Of a DNA stretch of 64,000 bases, positions 8,748 to 19,223 are shown piece by piece; position 1 is the stretch's first letter; each line of letters starts with the position of its first letter. The notes below the pieces were generated by a model that searched no databases, was not told the DNA's origin, and was given only the letters and a program-made list of their open reading frames with translations. The position numbers were made by a program, and so were the translations under genes. This DNA comes from Alteripontixanthobacter muriae (GTDB lineage Bacteria > Pseudomonadota > Alphaproteobacteria > Sphingomonadales > Sphingomonadaceae): contig NZ_JAAFZT010000003.1 in assembly GCF_013336795.1 (NCBI RefSeq), positions 1 to 64,000 of the forward strand, written 5' to 3'.

Positions 8748-8974
8748 CGCTCCAGCCTTCCGATCAGATCGTCCAGGTCGCGCAAGGTCGCCTCGACGGA
8801 GTCGCGAAGGTTTTCATGGCGGATGACGAGATTGGAGGTCGACCGCTCAACCGGTGTCTCGCCTTCGCCATTATCCTGGCCTGTGCCCGGCTGCATGGCG
8901 TCGGAAGCCACCGCTATTCGGCCAAGGGCAGCTTCTATCCGGCGGGTTACGGCTTCGATGCGCGAGTCGTCCAT
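8744..8974 (-). CDS. Small coiled-coil protein upstream of zapA
   Basis: A 76-residue acidic protein with two helical stretches rich in Arg and Glu (residues about 4-25 and 50-76) around a polar Gly/Glu linker. I recognise no named domain. It overlaps zapA by four bases, so the two are surely one operon. A role beside ZapA at the divisome is inference from position only. Confidence 0.7.
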   Translation of the reverse strand: MDDSRIEAVTRRIEAALGRIAVASDAMQPGTGQDNGEGETPVERSTSNLVIRHENLRDSVEATLRDLDDLIGRLER

Positions 8975-9184
8975 GTGTGCAGTCTATGACGAGAAACTTG
9001 CGCGCGGCAAAGGCTTGTCGCACTTTGTTGAAAAGTCGAGTTAAGAATCCTCCCGTCGCGGATACCGGCCAGATGTGCCCATGGAGCGTCGCGCTGCGCT
9101 TGACCTTGCACGGCCGCTCCGCGAAGGCTTCGCGCGCATCGAATCAGCGCGTTATTCGCGCTACAGCCCAGGAGCCGTCACGGC

Positions 9185-11170
9185 ATGAGTCTCGATCCCG
9201 CCCGCCTGCAGCCCATGGCCAACGCCATCCGTGTCCTATCCATGGATGCGGTGCAGGCAGCGAATAGCGGCCATCCGGGCATGCCCATGGGCATGGCCGA
9301 TGTTGCCACGGTCCTGTGGTCCAAATATCTGAAATTCGATCCTTCCACGCCAGATTGGCCGGATCGCGACCGGTTCATCCTTTCGGCCGGGCACGGGTCG
9401 ATGCTGATCTACGCGTTGCTGCATCTTTCGGGTTACGCAAACCCGACGATGGACGACATCCGTAACTTCCGGAAGCTGGGGAGCCCCTGTGCGGGCCATC
9501 CCGAAAACTTCCTGCTTGATGGGGTCGAATGCACGACCGGCCCCCTTGGGCAGGGCCTCGCCATGGGCGTCGGAATGGCCATGGCGGAGCGGCATCTGAA
9601 TGCGACTTTTGGGGACGATCTTGTCGATCATCGGACCTGGATGATCGCGGGCGATGGGTGCCTGATGGAAGGCATCAACCACGAGGCGATCGGCCTTGCC
9701 GGCCATTTGAAACTGGGCAAGATGATCGTGTTGTGGGACGATAACCGGATCACGATCGACGGAAGCACGGCACTGTCGACCAGCGAGAATATCGCTGCTC
9801 GCTACGAAGCCACTGGCTGGCACACGGTCTCCTGCGATGGCCACGACTTCGCCGATATCCAGCGCGCGATAGACGAGGCGATTGCCGACGAACGGCCTTC
9901 GCTGGTTGCCTGCTATACCATCATCGGCAAGGGTGCGCCGAACAAGCAGGGTACCTCTGCAACTCATGGCGCGGCGCTCGGCCATGACGAGGTCGCGGCT
10001 GTTCGCGAAACGCTGGGCTGGAATTCGGATCCGTTCGAGATTCCGGCGCCGATCCTCGCCGATTGGTCCGAGACCGGCGAGCATAGCAAGAAAGCGCGCG
10101 CAGCGTGGCACAGCCGTTTTGACAATTCGGAAACGCGCGATGAATTCATGCGGCGGATGCGCGGCGACTTGCCGGAGAATTTCTCGCTCCAGCATCACAT
10201 CTCCTCGCTCATAGATGCTCCGCAGAAGGTCGCCACCCGGAAGGCGAGCGAAAATGCACTGGCGCGGATCAATGATCTGCTACCCGAAACCATCGGCGGT
10301 TCTGCCGATCTGACCGGATCCAACAACACCAAGGCTGGCGGAATCGAGCCATTCACGGCTGACGATTACAGCGGCCGCTACGTCTATTACGGCATTCGCG
10401 AGTTTGGCATGGCTGCCGCGATGAACGGCATGGCGCTGCATGGCGGGATCATCCCCTATGGCGGCACATTCCTGGTGTTCACGGATTACTGCCGGGGTGC
10501 GATCCGCTTGTCCGCGCTGCAGGAAGCGCGGGTGATCTATGTCATGACTCATGATTCCATAGGTCTTGGCGAAGACGGGCCGACTCATCAGCCGATCGAG
10601 CATCTGCAGAGCCTGCGCGCCATGCCGAATCTGCTGGTCATGCGCCCTGCCGACGCTGTCGAAACAGCGGAGTGCTGGGAAATCGCACTGCGCCAGAAGG
10701 ACCGGCCCACGGTCCTTGCGCTTAGCCGTCAGGATTTGCCGCAACTGCGGACCGAGCCGAGCGAAGGCAATTGCTGCGAGCGCGGTGCTTATCGCCTGAA
10801 AGCTGCGGAGGGTGACCGGAAGGTCATCCTGATCGCCACCGGTTCCGAACTGAACCTGGCTACAGACGTCGCTGCGAAGCTGGAAGAGCAGGGCATCGGT
10901 GCGGACGTCATCTCGATGGTTTGCACCGAATTGTTCGACGCACAGCCGAAGGAATACAAGGAAGACATCCTGCCCAATGTCGATCCGGGCAGCATCCTGC
11001 GCGTCTCGATCGAAGCGGGAACGACGTTCGGCTGGGAGCGCTACACGATGCTGAACGGGCTGAACATCGGCCTCGACCGTTTCGGAGCATCTGCCCCCAT
11101 CGACGACCTGATGGAGAAGTTCGGCTTCACTGTCGAAGCGATCGTCCCGCAAATTCTCGAACGAATCTAA
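9185..11170 (+). CDS. tkt: Transketolase
   Basis: Thiamine-diphosphate enzyme of the pentose phosphate pathway that moves two-carbon units between sugar phosphates. The 661-residue length is typical. Seen: [12 protein letters not shown] near residue 30, [17 protein letters not shown], the ThDP motif [13 protein letters not shown] (about 154-166) and the pyrimidine domain with TADLTGSN-like and [11 protein letters not shown] blocks. The C-terminal domain ends the protein. It is the first gene of a run with gap, pgk and fba on the same strand, 22 bases before gap. Confidence 0.96.
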   Translation: MSLDPARLQPMANAIRVLSMDAVQAANSGHPGMPMGMADVATVLWSKYLKFDPSTPDWPDRDRFILSAGHGSMLIYALLHLSGYANPTMDDIRNFRKLGSPCAGHPENFLLDGVECTTGPLGQGLAMGVGMAMAERHLNATFGDDLVDHRTWMIAGDGCLMEGINHEAIGLAGHLKLGKMIVLWDDNRITIDGSTALSTSENIAARYEATGWHTVSCDGHDFADIQRAIDEAIADERPSLVACYTIIGKGAPNKQGTSATHGAALGHDEVAAVRETLGWNSDPFEIPAPILADWSETGEHSKKARAAWHSRFDNSETRDEFMRRMRGDLPENFSLQHHISSLIDAPQKVATRKASENALARINDLLPETIGGSADLTGSNNTKAGGIEPFTADDYSGRYVYYGIREFGMAAAMNGMALHGGIIPYGGTFLVFTDYCRGAIRLSALQEARVIYVMTHDSIGLGEDGPTHQPIEHLQSLRAMPNLLVMRPADAVETAECWEIALRQKDRPTVLALSRQDLPQLRTEPSEGNCCERGAYRLKAAEGDRKVILIATGSELNLATDVAAKLEEQGIGADVISMVCTELFDAQPKEYKEDILPNVDPGSILRVSIEAGTTFGWERYTMLNGLNIGLDRFGASAPIDDLMEKFGFTVEAIVPQILERI

Positions 11171-11192
11171 CCTTTTACCAGGAGTATTATAC

Positions 11193-12200
11193 ATGGCGAC
11201 GAAAGTTGCGATCAACGGTTTCGGACGTATCGGCAGGTTGGTGGCACGCGCCATTCTGGAGCGGGACGATCACGATCTGGAACTCGTGGCCATCAACGAT
11301 CTGGCTGACGCCGAAGCTAATGCCCTGCTGTTCCAGTATGATTCCACCCACGGCCGCTTCCCCGGTGAAGTGAGCACCGATGGCAAGAGCATCACGGTTA
11401 ACGGCCGGAAGATCGCAGTCACTTCCGAGCGTGAGCCGGGCAAGCTGCCGCACAAGGACATGGGCATCGATTTGGTCCTGGAATGCACCGGATTTTTCCA
11501 GAGCCACGAAGCGGCCCAGCCGCATCTTGACGCGGGCGCCAAGCGGGTGTTGATCTCGGCTCCGGCCAAGAACGTCACGAAGACGATCGTCTATGGCGTT
11601 AATCACGAAACGCTGACTGCTGAAGATGTAATCGTTTCCAACGCAAGCTGCACGACCAACTGCCTCGCGCCCGTTGCCAAGGTGATGCAGGATACAGTCG
11701 GCATCGAACGCGGCTTCATGACGACGATCCACAGCTATACCAACGACCAGCGTATGCTGGACCAAATGCATTCCGACATGCGCAGGGCGCGTGGCGGGGC
11801 TCAGAACATGATCCCGACTACCACCGGTGCGGCTCGCGCGGTTGGCCTGGTCCTGCCTGAACTGAACGGCAAACTGGACGGGTCCAGCGTTCGCGTACCG
11901 ACTCCGAATGTCAGCCTTATCGACCTGGTGTTCACCCCGTCGCGCGAAACGACGCGCGATGAGCTGAACGAGGCGCTGAAGGCTGCATCTCAGGGCGCGA
12001 TGAAGGGTGTGCTGGACTATACCGACCAGCCGCTGGTGAGCAGCGACTTCAACCACTATCCGGCAAGCTCAACCGTGGACAGCCTTGAAACGGCGGTGCT
12101 CGAAGGCAAGTTGGCGCGGATCGTATCGTGGTACGACAATGAGTGGGGCTTCTCCAACCGGATGATCGATACTGCCGGTGTCATGGCGAGGTTGATCTGA
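11193..12200 (+). CDS. gap: Glyceraldehyde-3-phosphate dehydrogenase, type I
   Basis: Oxidises glyceraldehyde 3-phosphate to 1,3-bisphosphoglycerate. The 335-residue protein has the nucleotide-binding start [11 protein letters not shown], an aspartate-containing INDLAD at the end of the second strand (typical of NAD-preferring enzymes), the catalytic cysteine in [12 protein letters not shown] (Cys153), and [13 protein letters not shown] near the C-terminus. AGGAG lies 8 bases before the ATG. It sits between tkt and pgk. Confidence 0.96.
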   Translation: MATKVAINGFGRIGRLVARAILERDDHDLELVAINDLADAEANALLFQYDSTHGRFPGEVSTDGKSITVNGRKIAVTSEREPGKLPHKDMGIDLVLECTGFFQSHEAAQPHLDAGAKRVLISAPAKNVTKTIVYGVNHETLTAEDVIVSNASCTTNCLAPVAKVMQDTVGIERGFMTTIHSYTNDQRMLDQMHSDMRRARGGAQNMIPTTTGAARAVGLVLPELNGKLDGSSVRVPTPNVSLIDLVFTPSRETTRDELNEALKAASQGAMKGVLDYTDQPLVSSDFNHYPASSTVDSLETAVLEGKLARIVSWYDNEWGFSNRMIDTAGVMARLI

Positions 12201-12205
12201 TCGCG

Positions 12206-13417
12206 ATGAGCAGCTTCAGGACTCTCGACGATCTGGAAAGCGAACTGGGGAGCGTGGCCGGCAAGGTCGCGCTCCTCAGGGTCGATCTCAATCTGCCGAT
12301 GCACGAGGGGTCGGTGACCGACGCCACGCGTATTCGCGCCAGTGCGCCGACCATTCTCGAACTCGCCGATGCAGGTGCGAAGGTCCTGTTGCTCGCTCAT
12401 TTCGGCAGGCCTAAGGGGCAGCGGTCATCGACCCTGTCGGTCAGCATGACCCTCGACGCTGTGGAGGATGTGCTGGGCCGTGAAGTCATGTTCGTGCCCG
12501 AAGTCGGCGGCCCTGTCGTGGCGCAATCCGTCGGCATTCTCGGCAATGGCGACATTGCCATGCTGGAAAACACCCGCTTCTGGCCGGGCGAGGAAGCCAA
12601 CGATCCCGAATTCGCCGCTTTCATAGCGGAGAATGGCGACTTCTACGTCAACGACGCGTTTTCCGCCGCTCATCGCGCTCATGCCAGCACGGAAGGGCTC
12701 GCGCATCTGCTTCCGTCTTTTGCCGGTCACGCGATGGAAAGCGAGCTGAAGGCGCTGGAAACCGCGTTGGACAGGCCGGAAAAGCCGGTCGCCGCAGTCG
12801 TGGGCGGGGCGAAGGTTTCATCCAAGCTTGCCGTGCTCGAACATCTGGTCGGCAAGGTCGACCACCTGATCATCGGCGGCGGCATGGCGAATACTTTCCT
12901 CGCCGCGCGCGGAGTCGATGTCGGTGCATCGCTCTGCGAGCATGATTTGCGGGACACGGCCAATCGCATCATGGATGTCGCCGATCATGCAGGCTGCACG
13001 GTGCACCTTCCCTATGATGTCGTCGTCGCGACGGAATTTGCCGCCAACCCGCCGAGCGTGCGCACCTGCAATGTGCATGAGGTGGCCAGGAACGAAATGA
13101 TCCTCGACATTGGCGCGGCTGCTGCCGAAACATTGGGCGACGTGCTGAAAACCTGCCGCACGCTGGTCTGGAACGGCCCACTGGGTGCTTTCGAAACGGA
13201 ACCGTTCGACGCTGCCACCGTGGCGCTTGCGCGCACGGCCGCCGCGTTGACGGCGGAGGGATCGCTGGTGTCGGTCGCGGGTGGCGGGGATACGGTCGCA
13301 GCGCTGAACCACGCAGGCGCCAGTGATGATTTCACATATATTTCTACAGCGGGCGGGGCCTTCCTCGAATGGATGGAGGGCAAGACCCTTCCCGGCGTGG
13401 CTGCCTTGCGCACCTGA
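12206..13417 (+). CDS. pgk: Phosphoglycerate kinase
   Basis: Transfers the acyl phosphate of 1,3-bisphosphoglycerate to ADP. The 403-residue protein has [13 protein letters not shown] at the N-terminus, [51 protein letters not shown] and a C-terminal nucleotide-binding GGGDTVAAL. The start at 12206 is chosen because it puts the conserved N-terminus at residue 25 and lies 5 bases past the gap stop. An in-frame ATG at 12143 lies inside gap. Confidence 0.95.
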   Translation: MSSFRTLDDLESELGSVAGKVALLRVDLNLPMHEGSVTDATRIRASAPTILELADAGAKVLLLAHFGRPKGQRSSTLSVSMTLDAVEDVLGREVMFVPEVGGPVVAQSVGILGNGDIAMLENTRFWPGEEANDPEFAAFIAENGDFYVNDAFSAAHRAHASTEGLAHLLPSFAGHAMESELKALETALDRPEKPVAAVVGGAKVSSKLAVLEHLVGKVDHLIIGGGMANTFLAARGVDVGASLCEHDLRDTANRIMDVADHAGCTVHLPYDVVVATEFAANPPSVRTCNVHEVARNEMILDIGAAAAETLGDVLKTCRTLVWNGPLGAFETEPFDAATVALARTAAALTAEGSLVSVAGGGDTVAALNHAGASDDFTYISTAGGAFLEWMEGKTLPGVAALRT

Positions 13418-13447
13418 ACCGAACAACCGTACAAACAGGGTGATGAG

Positions 13448-14356
13448 ATGACCTACGACGAAATGAAGCAGAAAATGGCCGAAGGAAACGGCTTCATCGC
13501 AGCGCTCGACCAGAGCGGCGGATCGACGCCCAAGGCTCTGCGTTCCTACGGGGTCAAGGATAAGGAATGGTCCGGCGAGGATGAGATGTACGCGCAGATC
13601 CACAAGATGCGCTGCCGCATCATCAATGCTCCAAGCTTTTCCGATGGCCGCGTCATCGGCGCGATCCTGTTCGAGAAGACGATGGAAGGTTGCAGCGAAG
13701 ACGGTTCTGCAATTCCCGACCTGCTTTCTCGCCGAGGCGTTGTGCCTTTCCTCAAAGTCGACAAGGGCATGCACGATACTGAAAACGGCGTGCAACTCAT
13801 GAAGCCCATTCCCACGCTCAATGAACAATGCGCGCGTGCAAAGGAACTCGGCGTGTTTGGCACGAAGATGCGAAGCGTGATCCACGAAGCCAACCAGGCG
13901 GGCATCGAAGCCATCGTCGCGCAGCAGTTCGATTTCGGCAAGCAGATCCTCGGTGCCGGGCTGATGCCGATACTTGAACCTGAAGTATCGCTGGAGAGCG
14001 ACAGCCGCCCGCAGGCGGAGAACCTGTTGGTTGCTGCCATTCTGGATGAACTCAACCGCCTCCAGGACGGTCGTCAGGTCATGCTGAAGCTGACGATCCC
14101 CAGCGAAGCGAATCTTTACAAGCCTTTTGCAGATCACCCCAAGGTTCTGCGGGTCGTCGCACTTTCAGGTGGCTATTCGCGCGAGGATGCCTGCCGCGAA
14201 CTGGCGAAGAACGACGGCATGATCGCCAGCTTCAGCCGCGCCTTGCTCGAAGTGCTGCAGGCCGACATGAGCGATGGCGAATTCGATGCGGCGCTTGACC
14301 GGGCTATCGAAGAAATCAGCTGCGCCAGTACGGGTCGCGAGATGAAAACTGCCTGA
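13448..14356 (+). CDS. fba: Fructose-bisphosphate aldolase, class I
   Basis: Cleaves or forms fructose 1,6-bisphosphate through a Schiff base, without metal. The 302-residue protein shows the class I features: AALDQSGGSTPKAL near residue 18, ILEPEVSL (about 175-182) and the Schiff-base lysine in VMLKLTIP (Lys214). Many bacteria use the zinc-dependent class II enzyme; this one is the animal and plant type also known from some alphaproteobacteria. It follows pgk by 30 bases and closes the glycolytic run. Confidence 0.92.
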   Translation: MTYDEMKQKMAEGNGFIAALDQSGGSTPKALRSYGVKDKEWSGEDEMYAQIHKMRCRIINAPSFSDGRVIGAILFEKTMEGCSEDGSAIPDLLSRRGVVPFLKVDKGMHDTENGVQLMKPIPTLNEQCARAKELGVFGTKMRSVIHEANQAGIEAIVAQQFDFGKQILGAGLMPILEPEVSLESDSRPQAENLLVAAILDELNRLQDGRQVMLKLTIPSEANLYKPFADHPKVLRVVALSGGYSREDACRELAKNDGMIASFSRALLEVLQADMSDGEFDAALDRAIEEISCASTGREMKTA

Positions 14357-14372
14357 GTGGGGGAAATAATCC

Positions 14373-14777
14373 TCAGTTCCGTTCGGACAGGGCGAAGGCG
14401 AAGCGATAGTCATCTGGCTTCTCTTCGCCTTCGGTAGTCCCCTCGGGAATGACTCCCGACAGGCGGATCGCGAAACCGTCTACGACCTGCGCTTCGCCCA
14501 AATTCAAATCGACTGTCTGCTGCCAGTGCGGCCCGACGACGAGTGTCTCAACGATGAGGCGACCCGCCCAGACGCAGTTGGTCTGAAGCGGACAACGGCT
14601 ATCTTCCAGCACGCGAAGAGGCGTAACCGTCAGAGCGCCAAGATTGAAGCTCTGCTGCAAGGAAACGTATTCTTCGCCCGCATTCGGCTTGTCCAGCGCG
14701 GTTTTTACGGCGGGCGCGCACGACATGAGAGCAGAAGCCGCGAGGGCCGCTAAGGTGAAGCGGCTGATATATCTCAT
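14373..14777 (-). CDS. Putative lipoprotein, unknown function
   Basis: The predicted 134-residue protein starts MRYISRF and has a signal peptide ending in ALMSC, a lipobox with the acylated cysteine near residue 18. The mature part contains a Cys pair (SRCPLQTNCVWAG, about 80-92) and beta-strand pattern sequence. An in-frame ATG at 14789 (MDSVMRY) is an alternative start. I recognise no family with certainty. It is convergent with fba and overlaps nothing. Confidence 0.65.
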   Translation of the reverse strand: MRYISRFTLAALAASALMSCAPAVKTALDKPNAGEEYVSLQQSFNLGALTVTPLRVLEDSRCPLQTNCVWAGRLIVETLVVGPHWQQTVDLNLGEAQVVDGFAIRLSGVIPEGTTEGEEKPDDYRFAFALSERN

Positions 14778-14869
14778 CACACTATCCATCCCCTTCTGTA
14801 ATCTGGTCAGCCGACGCAATCCTGCAGCGTGGCTCTTGGCGTTTTGCTGAGCCCGGAGTAGAGCGCGTC

Positions 14870-15526
14870 ATGGCCGATACTCAAGACATTCCGCGCACCC
14901 CCTGTCAGTTATACCTCATCAGCCCGCTCGAAACCGGCGGCGGCTTTCCTGCCCGGCTGGAGAACGCGCTTGCCGCGAGTGGCAACACAGGCCTCGTCAC
15001 CGCCTTCCAGTTCCGCGTAAAAGGCCTCGACCAGCATGAAGCCGCGCGCCTCGCCGCTCCGCTGCAGGAAATTTGCGCGGCTCATGACGTCGGCTTCATC
15101 GTCAATGATGATGTCGCGCTGGCTAAACGGCTGGGGGCCGATGGCGTCCACCTCGGTCAGCAGGACGCTGCCCCGAGGGATGCGCGGGAGGAGCTGGGGC
15201 AGGACGTGCAGATCGGCGTAACCTGTCACGACAGCCGCCATCTGGCGATGGAAGCAGGCGAGCAGGGGGCCGATTACGTGGCCTTCGGTGCCTTCTTCCC
15301 AAGCGAAACGAAGCGATCGGAACATCGCCCCGAACCCGAGATTCTCGAATGGTGGCAGGGCATGTTCGAGCTGCCATGTGTCGCGATCGGCGGGATCACG
15401 CCTGACAATTGTGCTCCGCTGGTGAAGGCCGGCGCCGATTTCCTGGCCGTTTGCGGCGCGGTCTGGTCAGGCGACGAGAAGTCGGCGATCGAGGCATTCG
15501 CCCGGGAAATGCGCGGCGCTCAATAA
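14870..15526 (+). CDS. thiE: Thiamine phosphate synthase
   Basis: Joins HMP pyrophosphate and the thiazole phosphate to make thiamine phosphate. The 218-residue TIM-barrel protein shows FQFRVKGLDQ near residue 46, FIVNDDVALAKRLGADGVHLGQQD (about 75-98, the substrate-binding region), IGVTCHDSRHL, DYVAFGAFFPSETK and VAIGGITPDNC with a final phosphate-binding GADFLAVCGAVW. QFRVK replaces the more usual QLR(E/D)K. It sits in the neighbourhood of ThDP enzymes (tkt, bkdA) but has no other thi gene next to it and no TPP riboswitch that I can see. Confidence 0.85.
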   Translation: MADTQDIPRTPCQLYLISPLETGGGFPARLENALAASGNTGLVTAFQFRVKGLDQHEAARLAAPLQEICAAHDVGFIVNDDVALAKRLGADGVHLGQQDAAPRDAREELGQDVQIGVTCHDSRHLAMEAGEQGADYVAFGAFFPSETKRSEHRPEPEILEWWQGMFELPCVAIGGITPDNCAPLVKAGADFLAVCGAVWSGDEKSAIEAFAREMRGAQ

Positions 15527-15655
15527 TTCATTAGCCCGCACGGCCCTTCTACCTATAGTCTCAGCTGAAGGGACGCGCTGCCGTTTCGGACAGCCACCCG
15601 GAAAAAGGCCTCAACCAGCTTGATGACGGTTGAGGGCCAGGGGAAGCGAACGAAG

Positions 15656-16381
15656 ATGGCATTGAACACGGCTGATCGCATATTGACCATCGTCGTCACG
15701 GCCACGCTGACATCCGCAGCCTGGATCATCGCCGGTGGCAGCCTGATCGAGAACGCGGGCAGTGAGAGCCAGCTTGCGAGCACCCGCCCGGCTGCTTCCG
15801 CCCCCAGTCCTGCCCCGCCGCTGGACACATCGTCCGATCTTCCAAGTTATGGCCTGCAGCGCAGCGGAGCGGTAGCCGCTCCGCTTGGCACGGTGGCAGC
15901 GAGTCAGCCGATGGAGATGGAGGGACGCAACCTGATGGTTCCTGTCCTCAACATCCGAAAGGCCGACCTGAGCGACACCTTCACCGATGATCGGGCGGGC
16001 GGACGACGTCTGCACGAAGCAATCGACATCATGGCGCCCCAAGGCACTTCGGTCGTGGCAGCCGCGCCCGGAACAATCGAGCGGCTTTTCGTATCGAAGC
16101 AGGGCGGCAACACGATCTACGTTCGATCTCCGGACCGCCTGACGATCCATCATTATGCACATCTTGCGGAATATGCTCCGGGGTTGAAGGAGGGGCAGCG
16201 GGTCCGCCGCGGGCAGCGCCTCGGTTCTGTCGGCAGCACCGGGAACGCATCGAATGACGCGCCGCATCTGCATTTCTCCATCCTCCGCACGACCGCGGAT
16301 GCGGAATGGTGGGAACCGTCCAACGCGATCAATCCTTATCCACTGCTGATGGGCGATGCTGGAACGGGTTCCGCCAACTGA
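15656..16381 (+). CDS. M23-family metallopeptidase, membrane-anchored
   Basis: A 241-residue protein with an N-terminal hydrophobic segment (residues about 8-30) and then a Ser/Pro/Ala-rich linker. The C-terminal LytM/M23 domain has zinc ligands in HEAIDIMAP (H-x3-D) and HLHFS (H-x-H). Such domains cut peptidoglycan cross-links in the periplasm or act as amidase activators. All the visible metal ligands are kept, so an active enzyme is likely. ATG 15656 follows GGGGA; an in-frame ATG at 15620 is possible. Confidence 0.85.
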   Translation: MALNTADRILTIVVTATLTSAAWIIAGGSLIENAGSESQLASTRPAASAPSPAPPLDTSSDLPSYGLQRSGAVAAPLGTVAASQPMEMEGRNLMVPVLNIRKADLSDTFTDDRAGGRRLHEAIDIMAPQGTSVVAAAPGTIERLFVSKQGGNTIYVRSPDRLTIHHYAHLAEYAPGLKEGQRVRRGQRLGSVGSTGNASNDAPHLHFSILRTTADAEWWEPSNAINPYPLLMGDAGTGSAN

Positions 16382-16526
16382 GAACGGTTTTTCGATTGCA
16401 CTTGCAAGTTCCCGCACGTCTTGCCGCCGGGCGCATCCTCGGCTAAGGCCCGCGCCAATCGAAGGGGCCCCTGCCTGCACGACAGGCATCGTGGCCGCTC
16501 CATCCTCCAGCAGGCAGGCAGTCCTC

Positions 16527-17090
16527 ATGAAAATCAGCGGCGTAGATATCCGTCCGGGCAACATTCTCGAATATGAAAAGGGCATCTGGAAGGTCGCCAA
16601 GATCCAGCATACGCAGCCGGGCAAGGGCGGGGCCTACATGCAGGTCGAGATGAAGAACCTGATCGACGGTCGGAAAACCAACGTTCGCTTCCGCAGCGCC
16701 GACACGGTCGAGAAAGTGCGCCTGGATACGAAGGATTTTCAGTATCTTTATGCCGAGGACGAAGCGCTCGTCTTCATGGACAAGGACACGTTCGAACAGA
16801 TCACCCTGCCGACCGATCTGCTGGGCGATGCCGCGGCATTCCTGGAGGATGGAATGGATGTGACGCTGGAGCTTCATGACGAGAAACCGATCAGCGTGGC
16901 CCTTCCCGAGCAGGTCGAAGCGACAATCGTCGAAGCCGATGCAGTGGTGAAGGGCCAGACGGCGTCTTCGAGCTACAAGCCGGCCGTCCTCGAAAACGGC
17001 GTTCGGGTCATGGTGCCCCCGCATATCGAAAGCGGCACACGCATCGTGGTCGATGTTTACGAACGCACCTATGTCGGGAAGGTGAGCTAA
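16527..17090 (+). CDS. efp: Elongation factor P
   Basis: Binds the ribosome between P and E sites and relieves stalling at polyproline. The 187-residue protein starts [12 protein letters not shown] and has three beta-barrel domains. The domain I loop reads [10 protein letters not shown], placing a lysine at the usual modification site. The C-terminus has [17 protein letters not shown]. An in-frame extension back to 16356 would add 57 residues unlike any EF-P, so I start at the ATG giving the family's normal N-terminus. Confidence 0.93.
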   Translation: MKISGVDIRPGNILEYEKGIWKVAKIQHTQPGKGGAYMQVEMKNLIDGRKTNVRFRSADTVEKVRLDTKDFQYLYAEDEALVFMDKDTFEQITLPTDLLGDAAAFLEDGMDVTLELHDEKPISVALPEQVEATIVEADAVVKGQTASSSYKPAVLENGVRVMVPPHIESGTRIVVDVYERTYVGKVS

Positions 17091-17095
17091 GTCCC

Positions 17096-17950
17096 ATGGT
17101 TGCGATTTCAGGCCTCATTCGCGTCATGGAACGCGCCGCCCGCAAGGCTGGCAATCGCCTGCGCCGCGATTTCGGCGAGGTTGCGCATCTGCAGGTGAGC
17201 CGGAAGGGCCCCGCGGATTTCGTATCCAAGGCCGACCAGAATTCGGAACGCACTCTTTACGACGAACTGCTCAACGCCCGGCCCGATTGGGGATTCGAGC
17301 TTGAGGAAGGTGGTCGGATCGAAGGCGCGCCGGGCATGCCGCGCTGGATTGTCGACCCGCTCGACGGAACCAGCAATTTCCTTCACGGCATCCCTCATTT
17401 CGCGATTTCGATCGCGGCACAGGAGCCGAAGCCGGACGGCAGCGGATGGGGCGATGTCTTCGCGGCCTGCGTCTATCAGCCGGTCACCGACGAAACCTTC
17501 TGGGCGGAAAAGTCGCGCGGTGCCTGGCTGCAGGATGCGCGGCTTCGCGTTTCTTCGCGCGGGCGCCTTTCGGATGCGCTGATCGCAACGGGCATGCCGT
17601 TTCAGGGGCATGGCGATTTCGACGAGTGGTCGCGGATCTTCGGTGCCATTGGTCCGCAGGTGGCGGGCATCCGGCGCTTCGGTGCGGCCTCGCTCGATCT
17701 CGCCTGGCTGGCGGCAGGTCGCTTCGACGGGTTCTGGGAAAGCGATCTGAGTGTCTGGGACACGGCGGCAGGATGCCTGCTGGTGCGCGAGGCCGGTGGT
17801 TTCGTCACCGATTATCGCGGACGGTCGCTGCCGATCTGCGATCGCCAGCTTCTCGCTGCCAACGACACCCTGCATTCCAAGCTGCACAAGTCTCTGGCAG
17901 GTGCGCTGAAAGGCACTTCGGAGAGAGCAGCGGCGAAAAAGCCCGCTTGA
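17096..17950 (+). CDS. suhB: Inositol monophosphatase family protein
   Basis: Magnesium-dependent phosphatase of sugar or inositol phosphates. The 284-residue protein carries the family blocks FELEEGG (first metal ligand), WIVDPLDGTSNFLHG (about 81-95, metal ligands Asp-x-Leu-Asp-Gly-Thr) and SDLSVWDTAAGCLLVREAGG-type C-terminal motif (near 217). The tail beyond the domain is basic. It follows efp by five bases. The true substrate cannot be read from sequence; suhB-like extragenic suppressors and CysQ-type enzymes look similar. Confidence 0.87.
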   Translation: MVAISGLIRVMERAARKAGNRLRRDFGEVAHLQVSRKGPADFVSKADQNSERTLYDELLNARPDWGFELEEGGRIEGAPGMPRWIVDPLDGTSNFLHGIPHFAISIAAQEPKPDGSGWGDVFAACVYQPVTDETFWAEKSRGAWLQDARLRVSSRGRLSDALIATGMPFQGHGDFDEWSRIFGAIGPQVAGIRRFGAASLDLAWLAAGRFDGFWESDLSVWDTAAGCLLVREAGGFVTDYRGRSLPICDRQLLAANDTLHSKLHKSLAGALKGTSERAAAKKPA

Positions 17951-17992
17951 AGCCTGCGCGGCGGGACGCTATCGCACCCGTCGCCGCGAGAT

Positions 17993-18077
17993 GCCCCTGT
18001 GGTGGAACTGGTAGACGCGCTCGACTCAAAATCGAGTTTCTTCGGAAGTGCCGGTTCGAGTCCGGCCAGGGGCACCA
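17993..18077 (+). tRNA. tRNA-Leu (anticodon CAA)
   Basis: Class II tRNA of 85 bases. Acceptor GCCCCTG pairs with CAGGGGC. Anticodon stem CTCGA/TCGAG closes CTCAAAA (anticodon CAA). There is a long variable arm, T loop TTCGAGT and an encoded CCA. The bioF start lies 10 bases downstream. Confidence 0.96.
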
Positions 18078-18086
18078 TCCACTTTC

Positions 18087-19223
18087 ATGATTCGACCAGC
18101 TAGCGATCCGCTTTCCGGCCTCCGTGACGATCTCGGCAGGCTCGATGCAATCGGACGTCGGCGCCACTTGCGACCTACCGCCGGTCTCGATTTCTCATCC
18201 AACGATTATCTGGCGCTTGCCACAGGGCCGCGCCTGCGCGAAGCTGCTCTTGCCGCGCTTAGGGATGGTGCGCCGACCGGTTCAGGCGGGTCTCGCCTTC
18301 TTCGCGGCAACCACGCGGCGCACGAGGCGCTTGAAACTGAGGCCGCAGCTTTTTTCGGCAGTGAGGCGGCCTTGTATCTTTCGAGTGGCTACGCGGCGAA
18401 CATCGCCGTTTTCGCAGCCCTGCCGAAGCCCGGCGACCTGATCGTTCACGACGCCCTTGTCCATGCAAGCGCCCATGACGGAATGCGGCTTGGCAGAGCG
18501 GGCCGGGTCAGCGCCAGGCATAATGATGTGCAGGCGTTCGCAGATTGCGTAGCGGCGTATCGGCAGGCAGGGAACCTGGGAACGGTCTGGATCGCCGTGG
18601 AAAGCCTTTACAGCATGGATGGCGACCGCGCGCCGCTGGACGATCTGATGCTGCTTGCAGACAGTGCGGGCGGGGTGCTTGTCGTGGACGAAGCTCATGC
18701 GACCGGCGTTCACGGGTGCGGCGGCAGGGGGCTTGCCCATCATCTGGACGGGCGTGCCAATGTGGTCACGCTTCGCACCTTTGGAAAGGCGCTCGGCTGC
18801 GAGGGGGCGATCATATGTGGCCCACAGATCGTGAAGGATGCACTGGTCAATCGTGCACGTCCGTTTATATTTTCAACTGCGCCATCACCCTTGTCGGCGC
18901 AGATTGCAGGTGAGAGCCTCAAAATACTGGTCGAGGAACCGCACCGCAGAGCAGACCTGCACAGGCTGATTGCTCATGCGTCCGAACGGCTCGTTCCGTT
19001 GGGCGCGAAAAGCAGCGACTCGCAGATCATCCCGCTGATCATCGGCGATGATGAAGCTGCGATGAGGACGGCGGAACAGCTGCAGGAGGCGGGTTTCGAT
19101 GTCCGCGGGATTCGTCCGCCCACCGTGCCCGATGGCGAGGCCCGTCTTCGTATTTCGATCACTCTCAACATTACTGCGGCAGATATAGACAGTCTTGCCG
19201 GTACGCTGGAGCAAATCGCATGA
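18087..19223 (+). CDS. bioF: 8-amino-7-oxononanoate synthase
   Basis: PLP enzyme that condenses pimeloyl thioester with alanine in biotin synthesis. The 378-residue protein shows DFSSNDYLAL (about 35-44), GSGGSRLLRGN, DEAHATGVHG (Asp and His that hold PLP) and the PLP lysine in TFGKALG (Lys234). An upstream in-frame start at 18048 lies inside tRNA-Leu and is excluded; ATG 18087 is the first start after the tRNA. The stop overlaps bioD in an ATGA. Confidence 0.93.
   Translation: MIRPASDPLSGLRDDLGRLDAIGRRRHLRPTAGLDFSSNDYLALATGPRLREAALAALRDGAPTGSGGSRLLRGNHAAHEALETEAAAFFGSEAALYLSSGYAANIAVFAALPKPGDLIVHDALVHASAHDGMRLGRAGRVSARHNDVQAFADCVAAYRQAGNLGTVWIAVESLYSMDGDRAPLDDLMLLADSAGGVLVVDEAHATGVHGCGGRGLAHHLDGRANVVTLRTFGKALGCEGAIICGPQIVKDALVNRARPFIFSTAPSPLSAQIAGESLKILVEEPHRRADLHRLIAHASERLVPLGAKSSDSQIIPLIIGDDEAAMRTAEQLQEAGFDVRGIRPPTVPDGEARLRISITLNITAADIDSLAGTLEQIA

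Noticed and set aside
14820-14869. TPP riboswitch before thiE
   Set aside because: The gap is too short and lacks the conserved THI-box sequence.
16356-16526. 57-residue N-terminal extension of EF-P
   Set aside because: Unlike any EF-P; the family's start [12 protein letters not shown] is at 16527.
18048-18086. Earlier bioF start
   Set aside because: It lies inside the tRNA-Leu gene.
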